From NCBI RefSeq assembly GCF_000954115.1, contig NZ_CP010797.1:496001-560000 (forward strand): a DNA stretch of 64,000 nt. The letters are read 5' to 3'. Numbering within the stretch: position 1 is the first letter of the stretch; every line of letters begins with the position of its first letter. Under the pieces are notes generated by a model that saw nothing but the letters and a program-made list of their open reading frames with translations, made no database searches and had not been told where the DNA came from. This DNA comes from Rhodococcus sp. B7740. Lineage in GTDB: Bacteria > Actinomycetota > Actinomycetes > Mycobacteriales > Mycobacteriaceae. Shown here in pieces: positions 29,016-36,524 of the stretch. Both the position numbers and the translations under genes were made by a program.

Positions 29016-29732
29016 GTGAATTCAACTCTCGACCGAGATTCGTACGGAGACCCGTACGACGATCGGTATGCCCCGGACCCCGGTCCCGAGCGCCTGGGCT
29101 TCTTCGGAACGCTCGGACGCTGGGCCGGTCGGCTCGTCGCGGGAGTGGTGCTGATGTCGCTGGTGCTGGTCGCGGGAACAGCAGTGCGGGTGTGGCAGGT
29201 GGCGCGCATCGACGACTATTCCAAGGCGGACGCCATCGTGGTGCTCGGTGCCGCGCAGTACAGCGGCACCCCCTCGACGGTGTTCGAGGCACGACTGTCC
29301 CAGGCCGCGTCGCTGTACGAGCAGGGTATAGCCCCCGAGATCGTCACCGTCGGCGGCAAGCAGGAGGGGGACCTGTTCACCGAGGCCGCGTCGGGCCGCA
29401 ACTATCTGATCGATCAGGGCGTTCCCGCCGACGCCATCGTTGCCGTCGAGACCGGCTCGGACACACTCGAGAGCATCGAGGCCGTGAGCAACACCCTGCG
29501 CGAGCAGGGCAAGTCGTCGGTGGTGTTGGTCAGCGATCCGTGGCATTCACTTCGCACCCGAACCATGGCGCGCGACGCAGGCCTGGACGCCTGGACCTCG
29601 CCGACGCGCACCGGTCCGGCCGTCTACACCAGAGAATCCCAGGCGCACGGAATCGCCAGGGAGACAGGCGCTCTGCTGTGGTATCAGCTGACCCACTTCA
29701 CCGCGGACTTCTCCTACACGGCAGGCCAGTAG
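29016..29732 (+). CDS. YdcF/SanA-like DUF218 membrane protein
   Basis: 238 residues. A charged N-terminus is followed by one transmembrane helix (LVAGVVLMSLVLVAGTAV) and a DUF218 domain with ADAIVVLGAAQYSG, VTVGGKQEGDLFTEA and VLVSDPWHSLRTRTMARDAG. Relatives (SanA, ElyC) act in envelope barrier or lipid-carrier metabolism. It directly abuts dgt with no gap. Confidence 0.8.
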   Translation: MNSTLDRDSYGDPYDDRYAPDPGPERLGFFGTLGRWAGRLVAGVVLMSLVLVAGTAVRVWQVARIDDYSKADAIVVLGAAQYSGTPSTVFEARLSQAASLYEQGIAPEIVTVGGKQEGDLFTEAASGRNYLIDQGVPADAIVAVETGSDTLESIEAVSNTLREQGKSSVVLVSDPWHSLRTRTMARDAGLDAWTSPTRTGPAVYTRESQAHGIARETGALLWYQLTHFTADFSYTAGQ

Positions 29733-31007
29733 ATGACCGGCACATACTCGGCCCACGACGTCGAACGATTCGTCCCCGAACCGCCCAAGACCGCGGGACT
29801 GCGGGCCGGGGCAGACAACGCCTCGCACCGAAGCGCCTTCGCGCGCGATCGAGCGCGCGTGTTGCACTGCGCCGCACTGCGCAGGCTCGCCGACAAGACC
29901 CAGGTCACCGGACCGCGAGACGGAGACACCCCACGCACGCGGTTGACGCACTCGCTCGAAGTTGCCCAGATCGGCCGCAGCATCGCCGAAGGACTCGGCA
30001 GCGATCCCGATCTGGTGGACCTGGCCGGGCTGGCGCACGACATCGGCCACCCGCCGTACGGGCACAACGGCGAACGCGCCCTCGACGAAGTGGCCCAGGA
30101 TTGCGGTGGGTTCGAGGGCAACGCGCAGAACCTGCGCATTCTCACCGGACTCGAGCCGAAGATCCTCGATGCCGACGGTCGCAGCGTCGGGCTCAACCTG
30201 ACCCGAGCCTCGCTCGATGCCGCCACCAAGTACCCCTGGATCCGACCAGCCCCGGGCGCGAAATTCGGTGCCTACGACGACGACTCCGCCATTCTGGGTT
30301 GGGTGCGTGACGGCGCTCCGGACGAACACAAGTGCCTCGAAGCGCAGAGCATGGACTGGTCCGACGACGTGGCGTACTCGGTGCACGACGTCGAGGACGG
30401 TGTGATCGACGCTCGAATCGACCTGCGGGCGCTGTCCGATCCGATCGAGCGACGCGCCCTCGCAGAACTCGGCGTCTCCGAATTTCGCGGACTCGATGTC
30501 GATGAACTGATCGAGGCCGCGGATCGCCTGTCGAGGATGCACGTCGTGGTCGCGGTCGGACGCTACGACGGAACTCTCGCCGCATCGGTGGCGCTCAAGC
30601 ACATGACCAGTGAACTCGTCGGCCGCTTCGCCACCGCCGCCATCGAGGGCACGCACGAGAAGTACGGCACCGCGCCGTTGAGTCGCTACGACGCCGACCT
30701 GGTGGTGCCGTCGATCGTCGGCTCGGAGGTTGCGCTGCTCAAAACCATGGCCCTGCGGTACGTGATGTCCGACGCCGGACACAAGATCCGCCAGGAGCGT
30801 CAGCGCGATCGCATCCACCGCGTCGCCGAGTGGTTGATGCGCTCGGCTCCGGGCGAGCTGGACCCCATCCTGGTGCCCGCCTGGCAGCGGGCCGACAGCG
30901 ATGCCGAACGGACCCGAGTGGTGGTCGACCAGATCGCGTCGTACACCGAAAGTCGACTCGAACTGATCGACAAGCGTTCGCTCGGAGCTCAGGCCAGCTG
31001 GGGCTGA
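29733..31007 (+). CDS. dgt: Deoxyguanosinetriphosphate triphosphohydrolase-like protein
   Basis: 424 residues. HD-domain dNTP triphosphohydrolase: [16 protein letters not shown] gives the first His, and [15 protein letters not shown] the HD pair. It removes triphosphate from dNTPs, which can influence nucleotide pools and phage replication. ATG follows the preceding stop immediately. The dgt-dnaG order is conserved in actinobacteria (Rv2344c-Rv2343c). Confidence 0.9.
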   Translation: MTGTYSAHDVERFVPEPPKTAGLRAGADNASHRSAFARDRARVLHCAALRRLADKTQVTGPRDGDTPRTRLTHSLEVAQIGRSIAEGLGSDPDLVDLAGLAHDIGHPPYGHNGERALDEVAQDCGGFEGNAQNLRILTGLEPKILDADGRSVGLNLTRASLDAATKYPWIRPAPGAKFGAYDDDSAILGWVRDGAPDEHKCLEAQSMDWSDDVAYSVHDVEDGVIDARIDLRALSDPIERRALAELGVSEFRGLDVDELIEAADRLSRMHVVVAVGRYDGTLAASVALKHMTSELVGRFATAAIEGTHEKYGTAPLSRYDADLVVPSIVGSEVALLKTMALRYVMSDAGHKIRQERQRDRIHRVAEWLMRSAPGELDPILVPAWQRADSDAERTRVVVDQIASYTESRLELIDKRSLGAQASWG

Positions 31008-31045
31008 CCGCTCGCGACCGAATGTGGGTAGGTCCGGATCGGGAC

Positions 31046-31051
31046 TAGACT
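31046..31051 (+). promoter_or_regulatory. Putative -10 of leaderless dnaG transcript
   Basis: TAGACT followed by exactly seven bases and the GTG start of dnaG. Confidence 0.45.
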
Positions 31052-31058
31052 GCCCTTC

Positions 31059-32975
31059 GTGGCCGGCCGAATTCCTGAACGCGACATCGCCGCCATTCGC
31101 GAACGCACACGGATCGAAGACATAGTCGGCGACTACGTCTCTCTCAAGCGCGCGGGCGGCGACTCCATGAAGGGGTTGTGCCCCTTCCACGACGAGAAGT
31201 CTCCGTCGTTCCATGTCCGTCCCAATCACGGTCACTATCACTGCTTCGGCTGCGGCGAGGGAGGCGACGCCTACTCCTTCCTCCAGAAGATCGAGCACAT
31301 CTCCTTCGTCGAGGCCGTCGAGCAATTGGCCGATCGGTTGAACTACTCGATCTCCTACGAGGGCGGCGGGCCGTCGGTTCAACGCGATCGCGGCACCCGA
31401 GCGCGCCTGATCGCCGCGAACGCGGCCGCGCAGGAGTTCTACGCGGGCAGGCTCGGCGGTCCCGACGCCCAGGCTGCGCGGGACTACCTCACCGAGCGCA
31501 ACTTCGACGGGCATGCCGCCTTGGCATACGGCTGTGGTTATGCGCCCGACGGCTGGGACACCCTCACCAAACACCTGCTGGGCAAGGGCTTCGAGGCCAA
31601 GGAAATAGTCGACGCGGGGTTGGCGACACCCGGTAAGCGGGGGACGCCGATCGATCGCTTCCGGCGTCGGCTGGTGTGGCCGATTCGCAGTCAGAGCGGC
31701 GACGTCATCGGATTCGGCGCGCGCAAGCTGTTCGACGACGACACGATGCCGGGTAAGTACATCAACACCCCGGAAACGATGCTGTACAAGAAGTCTCAGG
31801 TGTTGTTCGGCCTCGATCTGGCGCGCAAGGAGATCGCGAAATCGCATCAGGCCGTCATCGTCGAGGGCTACACCGACGTGATGGCGATGCACCTGGCAGG
31901 CGTCAAGACTGCGGTGGCGTCCTGCGGAACCGCATTCGGCGAGGATCATTTGGCGATGCTGCGTCGATTGATGATGGACGACAGCTACTTTCGCGGTGAA
32001 GTGATCTACACCTTCGACGGCGACGAGGCGGGCCAGGCGGCCGCGATGAAGGCATTCGAGGGTGATCAGAAGATCGCCGGTCAGACGTTCGTCGCCGTCG
32101 CGCCGGATGGAATGGACCCGTGCGATCTGCGCTTGAAATCCGGCGACAACGCCGTTCGCGATCTCGTGGCCAGGCGCACTCCGATGTTCGCTTTCGTCGT
32201 CAAATCGCTCCTGCGAGAACATGATCTCGACACGCCCGAGGGTCGCGTCGAAGCATTGAAGCGAACCGTCCCCGTGGTCGCCCGCATCAAGGATGCGTCG
32301 CTGCGGGACGAGTACGCGCGGCAGCTCGCCGGCTGGACCGGGTGGGACGACACCGCGATGGTGCTCGCCCGCGTGCGCGACGAGGCGAAGAAGGGTGCCC
32401 GAGGCGACTCGAGTGGAAAACGCGTGCCGTTCGAGAAGCGTCAGGCAGCGCCCGCCGAAGCCCCCGCCGGGCCGCCGCGTCCCAATCCCACCGATCCGTC
32501 CCTGTGGCCGCAACGGGAAGCTCTCAAGGCGGTATTGCAGATGCCCGCGATGGCAGGAACGGTGTTCGATTCGCTCCCGCCGGAAAGCTTCCATCACCCG
32601 GCGTACGCGGCTGTGCGCGACGCAGTGGCGGCTGCGGGAGGCACCGCGGCCGGGCTGGGCGGAGGGGAGTGGGTCGACGCCGTGGCCAAACAGGCCAAGG
32701 ACGCCGTTGTCGTGTCGTTGGTCACCGAGCTCGCCGTCGACCCGATGCGCGTGGCCGACGACGCCCTCACCCGCTACATCTCGGGCGTGCTCGCACGACT
32801 CCAGGAGGTATGGGTCGGCCAACAGGTGGCGGAACTCAAATCGAAACTTCAGCGCATGTCGCCGGTGGAGAAGCCCGACGACTACAACGCGCTGTTCGGC
32901 GACCTCATCGCCCTCGAGCAGTACCGCCGCAGTCTGCTCGAGCTCGCCGTCGGGAGTGTGGCCGAGGTCGGTTAG
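31059..32975 (+). CDS. dnaG: DNA primase
   Basis: 638 residues. N-terminal CHC2 zinc finger (CPFHDEKSPSFHVRPNHGHYHC...CG, about residues 40-65), the RNA polymerase core, a Toprim domain (VIVEGYTDVMAMHLAG and FDGDEAGQAA), and a C-terminal DnaB-binding helicase-interaction domain. It makes RNA primers at the replication fork. The end touches the convergent small gene by four bases. Confidence 0.95.
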   Translation: MAGRIPERDIAAIRERTRIEDIVGDYVSLKRAGGDSMKGLCPFHDEKSPSFHVRPNHGHYHCFGCGEGGDAYSFLQKIEHISFVEAVEQLADRLNYSISYEGGGPSVQRDRGTRARLIAANAAAQEFYAGRLGGPDAQAARDYLTERNFDGHAALAYGCGYAPDGWDTLTKHLLGKGFEAKEIVDAGLATPGKRGTPIDRFRRRLVWPIRSQSGDVIGFGARKLFDDDTMPGKYINTPETMLYKKSQVLFGLDLARKEIAKSHQAVIVEGYTDVMAMHLAGVKTAVASCGTAFGEDHLAMLRRLMMDDSYFRGEVIYTFDGDEAGQAAAMKAFEGDQKIAGQTFVAVAPDGMDPCDLRLKSGDNAVRDLVARRTPMFAFVVKSLLREHDLDTPEGRVEALKRTVPVVARIKDASLRDEYARQLAGWTGWDDTAMVLARVRDEAKKGARGDSSGKRVPFEKRQAAPAEAPAGPPRPNPTDPSLWPQREALKAVLQMPAMAGTVFDSLPPESFHHPAYAAVRDAVAAAGGTAAGLGGGEWVDAVAKQAKDAVVVSLVTELAVDPMRVADDALTRYISGVLARLQEVWVGQQVAELKSKLQRMSPVEKPDDYNALFGDLIALEQYRRSLLELAVGSVAEVG

Positions 32976-33217
32976 CGCCGCAGCTGATCGCGGGGAACGA
33001 AGACCTGGGTCTCGTCGTCGATCGGCTTCATCGGTTCCAGTCGTGGCTGGGTGTTCAGGGAATCGGACAGCTTCTGACGGCCGACCTCGATCGCCTTCTT
33101 GGTGGCCGGGCTCGACGCGACGGCGCTCGCCGTCTTGCGAATCTGCTCGTACCGGCCACGTCCCGCCTTGGCACCGAGTACGTAAGCAGCTCCGGCCGCC
33201 AGTACCAAACGAATCAT
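32972..33217 (-). CDS. Small conserved hypothetical protein (Rv2342-like)
   Basis: 81 residues beginning MIRLVLAAGAAYVLGAKAGRGRYEQI, a short hydrophobic N-terminal segment followed by a basic, amphipathic region. GGAGG eight bases before the ATG supports the start at 33217. Its position between dnaG and tRNA-Asn equals Rv2342 in M. tuberculosis. The role is unknown; the N-terminal helix suggests membrane association. Confidence 0.7.
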   Translation of the reverse strand: MIRLVLAAGAAYVLGAKAGRGRYEQIRKTASAVASSPATKKAIEVGRQKLSDSLNTQPRLEPMKPIDDETQVFVPRDQLRR

Positions 33218-33377
33218 CAGTAGGTCCTCCCATAGGGCGTGCGGCTGTTCTTCCATCTTGCCCGACGAACCTCTAGCAGGGCGATTTGGTACTCGGCAGA
33301 ACCCGATTTGGTAGTAGCAAGGGGGTGTGCGCTATTGTTTCCAACGGCTCGCACGAGAGTGTGACGCCGCGAGGTAA

Positions 33378-33450
33378 TCCCCCATAGCTCAATTGGCAGA
33401 GCATTCGACTGTTAATCGAAGGGTTCCTGGTTCGAGTCCAGGTGGGGGAG
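33378..33450 (+). tRNA. asnT: tRNA-Asn (anticodon GTT)
   Basis: 73-nt cloverleaf: acceptor TCCCCCA/TGGGGGA, D stem GCTC/GAGC, anticodon stem TTCGA/TCGAA with GTT at 33411-33413, T stem CCTGG/CCAGG with loop TTCGAGT, discriminator G; CCA is not encoded. It corresponds to asnT after Rv2342. Its 3' half is the inferred prophage attachment site. Confidence 0.97.
33411..33450. other. Inferred attL core (3' half of tRNA-Asn)
   Basis: Phage-type genes begin directly at the tRNA 3' end, and the leftward repressor frame enters the tRNA and stops in its anticodon loop. The core must contain at least the tRNA 3' part so that the gene stays intact. The exact limits need attR, which lies beyond base 64,000; no second copy of this segment is seen in the window. 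Confidence 0.6.
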
Positions 33451-33753
33451 CGTCGAGCCCCCGTTCGGATCTTCATCCGGGCGGGGGCTTTCGCCGTTCT
33501 GTAGCCAGTCATAGGACACGCCGCACTTCAGCGCCCACTGCTTTACGAAGACTTTCCGCGGCGCAGCCCCGTGGCCGTTGAGCCAACGGCTCAGGCTGCT
33601 GCGCGCCATTTCGAGCTCGTCCGCCATATCTTGGACGGTGAGCCCTGCGTGGCCGAGTGCCATCTGTAGACGCCACCCCAGGGTGAGTGGGGGGACCACG
33701 CCGCGTTCCTGCTGGGTAACGACGTCTGTTTGTGACGAAGTCTCGATGCTCAT
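33412..33753 (-). CDS. Prophage immunity repressor overlapping tRNA-Asn
   Basis: 113 residues from ATG 33753 (MSIETSSQTDVV). A Cro/C1-type HTH lies at about residues 38-62 (VQDMADELEMARSSLSRWLNG). The last residues (LDSNQEPFD) and the TAA stop are encoded by the reverse strand of the tRNA, so integration shapes the C-terminus. TATACT lies seven bases before the ATG, giving a leaderless mRNA; an in-frame start at 33801 would lie within the operator. It is similar in size and layout to Rep of mycobacteriophage BPs, whose attP is inside the repressor gene. Role as repressor is inferred from HTH, orientation and operators. Confidence 0.8.
   Translation of the reverse strand: MSIETSSQTDVVTQQERGVVPPLTLGWRLQMALGHAGLTVQDMADELEMARSSLSRWLNGHGAAPRKVFVKQWALKCGVSYDWLQNGESPRPDEDPNGGSTLPHLDSNQEPFD
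33456..33489 (+). terminator. Terminator for tRNA-Asn, inside the repressor coding region
   Basis: Stem AGCCCCCG/CGGGGGCT, a TT/GG internal mismatch, inner stem CGGAT/ATCCG, loop CTTC, followed by TTT on the plus strand. It begins five bases after the tRNA, on phage DNA, and would end the tRNA transcript. On the minus strand no T run follows, so repressor transcripts should pass. Confidence 0.65.
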
Positions 33754-33760
33754 ACCGCGA

Positions 33761-33790
33761 AGTATAGGACGCATGTCGGACATACGACAA
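33761..33790 (-). promoter_or_regulatory. Repressor promoter
   Basis: Minus-strand -35 TTGTCG (33785-33790), 18-bp spacer, -10 TATACT (33761-33766), then seven bases to the ATG at 33753. The operator palindrome overlaps the -35 and spacer, so autoregulation is likely. Confidence 0.6.
33774..33789. promoter_or_regulatory. Operator O1 in the repressor promoter
   Basis: TGTCG, six bases, CGACA. The half site TGTCGTA is shared with the second operator. A nested ATGTC-G-GACAT palindrome sits at 33773-33783. Confidence 0.55.
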
Positions 33791-33844
33791 GCGTAATTCA
33801 CGACACACCGGTTCGGTGAAGATCAATGATCGCGAAACCGACGG

Positions 33845-33874
33845 TTGACGGCCATGCGACATATGTCGTACGGT
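33845..33874 (+). promoter_or_regulatory. Rightward early promoter (PR-like)
   Basis: -35 TTGACG (33845-33850), 18-bp spacer, -10 TACGGT (33869-33874), then seven bases to ATG 33882. It is the presumed lytic promoter, divergent from the repressor promoter, and yields a leaderless first gene. Confidence 0.6.
33857..33868. promoter_or_regulatory. Operator O2 in the rightward early promoter
   Basis: Perfect 12-bp palindrome CGACATATGTCG in the spacer between -35 and -10. Repressor binding there would block RNA polymerase. Confidence 0.6.
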
Positions 33875-33881
33875 GCTACCC

Positions 33882-34073
33882 ATGACCGAACTCGAACTAC
33901 TGACCAGTGGTGAGGCGGGTGTCCTGCTGACCAAGAGCGCCCGCACCGTTCAGCGCATGGTCGACGCCGGCACTTTGAAGCCAGTTCGTCGTCTCCCAGG
34001 CGTGAACGGTGCGTTCCTCTTTAAACGCTCCGACGTCGAAGCACTCATGCCCAAGCCGAAGGTCGCACGGTGA
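33882..34073 (+). CDS. Excisionase/Cro-like HTH protein
   Basis: 63 residues starting MTELELLTSGEAGVLL. The MerR/excisionase-type pattern LLTSGEAGVLLTKSARTVQRMV...GTLKPVR...FKRSDVEAL is a winged helix of the HTH_17 type. As the first rightward early gene opposite the repressor it may be Xis, a Cro-like regulator, or both. The ATG follows the -10 by seven bases; a GTG at 33873 lies in the -10 and is rejected. Confidence 0.7.
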   Translation: MTELELLTSGEAGVLLTKSARTVQRMVDAGTLKPVRRLPGVNGAFLFKRSDVEALMPKPKVAR

Positions 34074-34210
34074 TTGCGCTGCAGCGCAAGCGATCTCCGC
34101 GCAGCCTCGCGCTGTGGTTGCTCGGAACCTGCGCGGCCGGCGCGGCGGGGTGGGTACTGATCCTCCACGTTTTCATGCTCGCTGGTGCGGCACTGCGGAG
34201 CTGGCTGTGA
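34070..34210 (+). CDS. Small membrane protein
   Basis: 46 residues from GTG 34070. Basic N-terminus (LQRKRSPRS) then one long hydrophobic helix (LALWLLGTCAAGAAGWVLIL...). GTGA overlap with the preceding stop, and its own stop overlaps the next GTG, which supports translation. Unknown role; tiny membrane proteins early in temperate phages can mediate superinfection exclusion, but nothing proves it here. Confidence 0.6.
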   Translation: MIALQRKRSPRSLALWLLGTCAAGAAGWVLILHVFMLAGAALRSWL

Positions 34211-34836
34211 GCGCGCCGGAGCGGAGCGGTAAGCGGTTCCTGCTGTCGCCGGACAAGCGTCCCTACGACCTCGGGCGTCTTCCCAGTCACGTGCCCCACG
34301 TTGTCGAGCAGCAGCGGTTGCGTCAAGAGCGGGAGCGAGAGTGCGCCAAACAGGCTCAGTCCGCCGCGCGCACTGCCACCTCGTGGATGCGAGACGCTAT
34401 CCGTGCGATCGAGGACCTGGACTATGCAGACCGCGTAGGGATGCTCGCTGAAGGCACTGAGCGAATCGATCTTGTTGTGGGAGAACTGAACAAGCGGATG
34501 ATGCGACTGTGCGAAGCCCTACGCGAGGTGCTTACCGTCAATGCGGATCCGGTTCCGTACATCTCTACGTCTACCGCTGCCATCGGGTCGGACATCGAAA
34601 AGCTGATGGCTCGCAGTCCGGCCATGACGGCCCAGGTCCACATCAACAACACGATCGAGCACTTCCATCAGCTCACCGGCAACGATGCGTTGCGCACGGA
34701 GCCGGATGTTCCGAAGCCTGGCCAGCATCTCAAGAGCCGCCCGTCGGGGAAACCTGTCGGGCCGACTGACCGTCACGGTGGCGCGCTGAATCCCACTGCG
34801 GCCCCTGATGGTTCAGGCCCCGGTGGTGGCGGCTGA
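34207..34836 (+). CDS. Hypothetical phage protein
   Basis: 209 residues from GTG 34207, overlapping the preceding stop (GTGA). The middle part is helical and charged (EQQRLRQERERECAKQAQSAAR..., then a long helix around 90-120), suggestive of a coiled coil; the C-terminus is Pro/Gly-rich (DGSGPGGGG). No known domain is recognised. An in-frame start at 34009 would overlap the xis-like gene and is not needed. Confidence 0.6.
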   Translation: MSAPERSGKRFLLSPDKRPYDLGRLPSHVPHVVEQQRLRQERERECAKQAQSAARTATSWMRDAIRAIEDLDYADRVGMLAEGTERIDLVVGELNKRMMRLCEALREVLTVNADPVPYISTSTAAIGSDIEKLMARSPAMTAQVHINNTIEHFHQLTGNDALRTEPDVPKPGQHLKSRPSGKPVGPTDRHGGALNPTAAPDGSGPGGGG

Positions 34837-34891
34837 CCGGCCCCCCGGGTCGCCGCCACCACCGGTCACCACCTACCTCGACCGACAAGTA

Positions 34892-34920
34892 ACGGGCCCC
34901 GCATTGCCCGCGAGGCCCGT
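34892..34920 (+). terminator. Hairpin in the 114-base gap after the 209-residue protein
   Basis: ACGGGCC and GGCCCGT form a 7-bp stem with a 15-base loop that can pair internally. No T run follows; it could be an attenuating terminator between early gene blocks. Confidence 0.35.
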
Positions 34921-34950
34921 CTACTCACCAGAAGAATCGAGTGAATCCTG

Positions 34951-35298
34951 ATGAGCACCAGCAACAATACCCCCGACTGGTCGCAGCAGCTCTCCGACGC
35001 GATGGCCGCCGACGCGCAGCTCGCGTACGACCGCTACATCCCGGCCGCCGCGACACCGACGGACCGGCCCGACGGCGTCGATCTTCTCGTCCCACACGTC
35101 GACGAGAACGGCAAGACCAAGTACACGGTGTACCCGTGCCGAGTGGTGTACCGCGGTGAGCTCGACGGTCTGCACCTGTGGCAGGCAGTCAACGACCGAT
35201 GGATGCAGCCCGGCGACAAACTCCGCGTCGCATACCTGCCCCCGCACTCGGAGGTCACCGGACCGCCTGTCGCAGCTCCGGCGGTGGCTCATGGCTGA
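34951..35298 (+). CDS. Hypothetical phage protein
   Basis: 115 residues. The alternating pattern (DLLVPHVDENGKTKYTVYPCRVVYRGE, VAYLPPHSEV) suggests a beta-rich small domain. No signal, membrane segment or known motif is seen. The 3' end overlaps the next start by eight bases. Confidence 0.55.
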   Translation: MSTSNNTPDWSQQLSDAMAADAQLAYDRYIPAAATPTDRPDGVDLLVPHVDENGKTKYTVYPCRVVYRGELDGLHLWQAVNDRWMQPGDKLRVAYLPPHSEVTGPPVAAPAVAHG

Positions 35299-35527
35299 CA
35301 CCGCTTGCGTCGGAGTGATCAACGGCCGCCGCGCCGTCCGTCTCGCCCGGGAGGCGAAGCGCGCGCAGCTGATCGACAACGCCGAAGTCATCCGCCGTGC
35401 CGCCAAGAGTGCACTCGATCAGCTCGCCGAAACCGACGACGCGCGCGATCAGCACAAGCTCATCACCCACATCGGTTACCAACTCAGCCTGCTCGAGGCA
35501 GTCCTCGAAAACGTAGCGGAGGCATGA
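35291..35527 (+). CDS. Hypothetical small phage protein
   Basis: 78 residues from ATG 35291 (MADTACVGVINGRRAVRLAREAKRAQ). Almost entirely helical and charged, with a long amphipathic helix in residues 15-50. An open extension to 35156 lies within the preceding gene and is rejected. Function unknown. Confidence 0.55.
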   Translation: MADTACVGVINGRRAVRLAREAKRAQLIDNAEVIRRAAKSALDQLAETDDARDQHKLITHIGYQLSLLEAVLENVAEA

Positions 35528-35528
35528 C

Positions 35529-35768
35529 ATGTCCGACATGAAAGTGATCGTGTCCGAGGTCAACGCGAAACGTGGCCTGGTCAACGAGCGGTACTTCATC
35601 CAGATCGATGCCGTCGACAAGAAGTCGCCACTCGGCAAGGCGGTCGTCGAGCAGTCACCGCAGGGCGGCGGCGAGACACCGATCACCGAGGTCACCGCCG
35701 ACTCTCTCCCGAAGCATGTCCGTGACGCCCTGTACTTGTGGCTCGCATCGGTCGAGGTGACCGCGTGA
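35529..35768 (+). CDS. Hypothetical small phage protein
   Basis: 79 residues (MSDMKVIVSEVNAKRGLVNE). Mixed alpha/beta pattern with no recognised domain. It follows the previous gene by one base, and its stop overlaps the next ATG. Confidence 0.5.
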   Translation: MSDMKVIVSEVNAKRGLVNERYFIQIDAVDKKSPLGKAVVEQSPQGGGETPITEVTADSLPKHVRDALYLWLASVEVTA

Positions 35769-35881
35769 TGACTGCCGAACGCATCGCCTACGTGTTGATC
35801 GCCGCCAGTGCGGTGTGCGGATACTTCGCGCTCCGTCTGATCTGCTCGCTCGTCATCGCCGCCGGGTGGTACGTCTCATGA
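35768..35881 (+). CDS. Tiny membrane protein
   Basis: 37 residues, nearly one hydrophobic span (AYVLIAASAVCGYFALRLICSLVIAAGW). Starts within the preceding stop (TGATG) and ends in an ATGA overlap with the next gene, so it sits in a chain of coupled ORFs. Confidence 0.5.
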   Translation: MTAERIAYVLIAASAVCGYFALRLICSLVIAAGWYVS

Positions 35882-35997
35882 ACGAGCAGCTGCCACCGCA
35901 GGTTCGGTGCCGCCTCCGCTTCTACATGCTGTTCATCGTCGGTCTCGTCGGCATCATCGTCGTGGCCTCCCTCGCCCCGTTGGTCGGTGGTGCGTGA
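35878..35997 (+). CDS. Tiny membrane protein
   Basis: 39 residues: basic N-terminus (PPQVRCRLR) and one transmembrane helix (FYMLFIVGLVGIIVVASLAP). ATGA overlap with the preceding ORF. Confidence 0.5.
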   Translation: MNEQLPPQVRCRLRFYMLFIVGLVGIIVVASLAPLVGGA

Positions 35998-36053
35998 TGC
36001 CGTTCTTGACCGACAGATCGACGTTCGAGTACTTCACCGCGGCGTGCCGGAAG

Positions 36054-36449
36054 TCAGATGCCCGGGTGGCGCTCTCGGTAGAGGTCGATGGCACGCGCTT
36101 TGACCTTTTTGGCCTCGACCATGTCAGTTTCTACTTCGTCGCGCGCGTCGAGGACGATCCATCCCTGGAGGTGTATGGCGCACTGGACCGCGCGTTGGAG
36201 GTACTCGGTATCGACGGCACCGTCTTCCCCCTGGTAATCAGCGCGGAGGACCGAGAAGCCATCTTCGCCGGGGACGTACAGGGCGAATCGTGTGGATACG
36301 CCGTCTTCGCTCGAAAACTCGGACACGATCGCCGCGTGTCCAGCAAGTCGAGCGGTGGCATCGAGGGCCTTGACCAGGCTGGCGACGATGTGGGGTTCTG
36401 CTCGCAGCTCGTTCCTGTCGCTGCCGATGAACAGTCTGGCGTGAGGCAT
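36054..36449 (-). CDS. Leftward hypothetical protein inside the rightward early region
   Basis: 131 residues (MPHARLFIGSDRNELRAEPH...). AGGAGA six bases before the ATG is one of the best ribosome sites in the prophage, and the codons have the high-GC third positions typical of real genes here. It runs against all neighbours. The opposite strand is also open (35997-36791), so the two compete. Composition is acidic and helical with no known domain; function unknown. Confidence 0.55.
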   Translation of the reverse strand: MPHARLFIGSDRNELRAEPHIVASLVKALDATARLAGHAAIVSEFSSEDGVSTRFALYVPGEDGFSVLRADYQGEDGAVDTEYLQRAVQCAIHLQGWIVLDARDEVETDMVEAKKVKARAIDLYRERHPGI

Positions 36450-36524
36450 GAGTCGTCTCCTGGGCTCGGGGGTGGTGACAGCGTACGAGACGACCGCCCG
36501 CAGACCGGGTGGGCAAAGCTGATC

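Noticed and set aside
29547-33233. A 1,228-codon open frame on the minus strand
   Set aside because: It is antisense to dgt and dnaG, which have clear motifs; long antisense frames are common in high-GC DNA.
35997-36524. Rightward frame upstream of the PGDY protein
   Set aside because: It opposes a leftward gene with a strong ribosome site and loses protein-like composition; kept only as an alternative in the notes.
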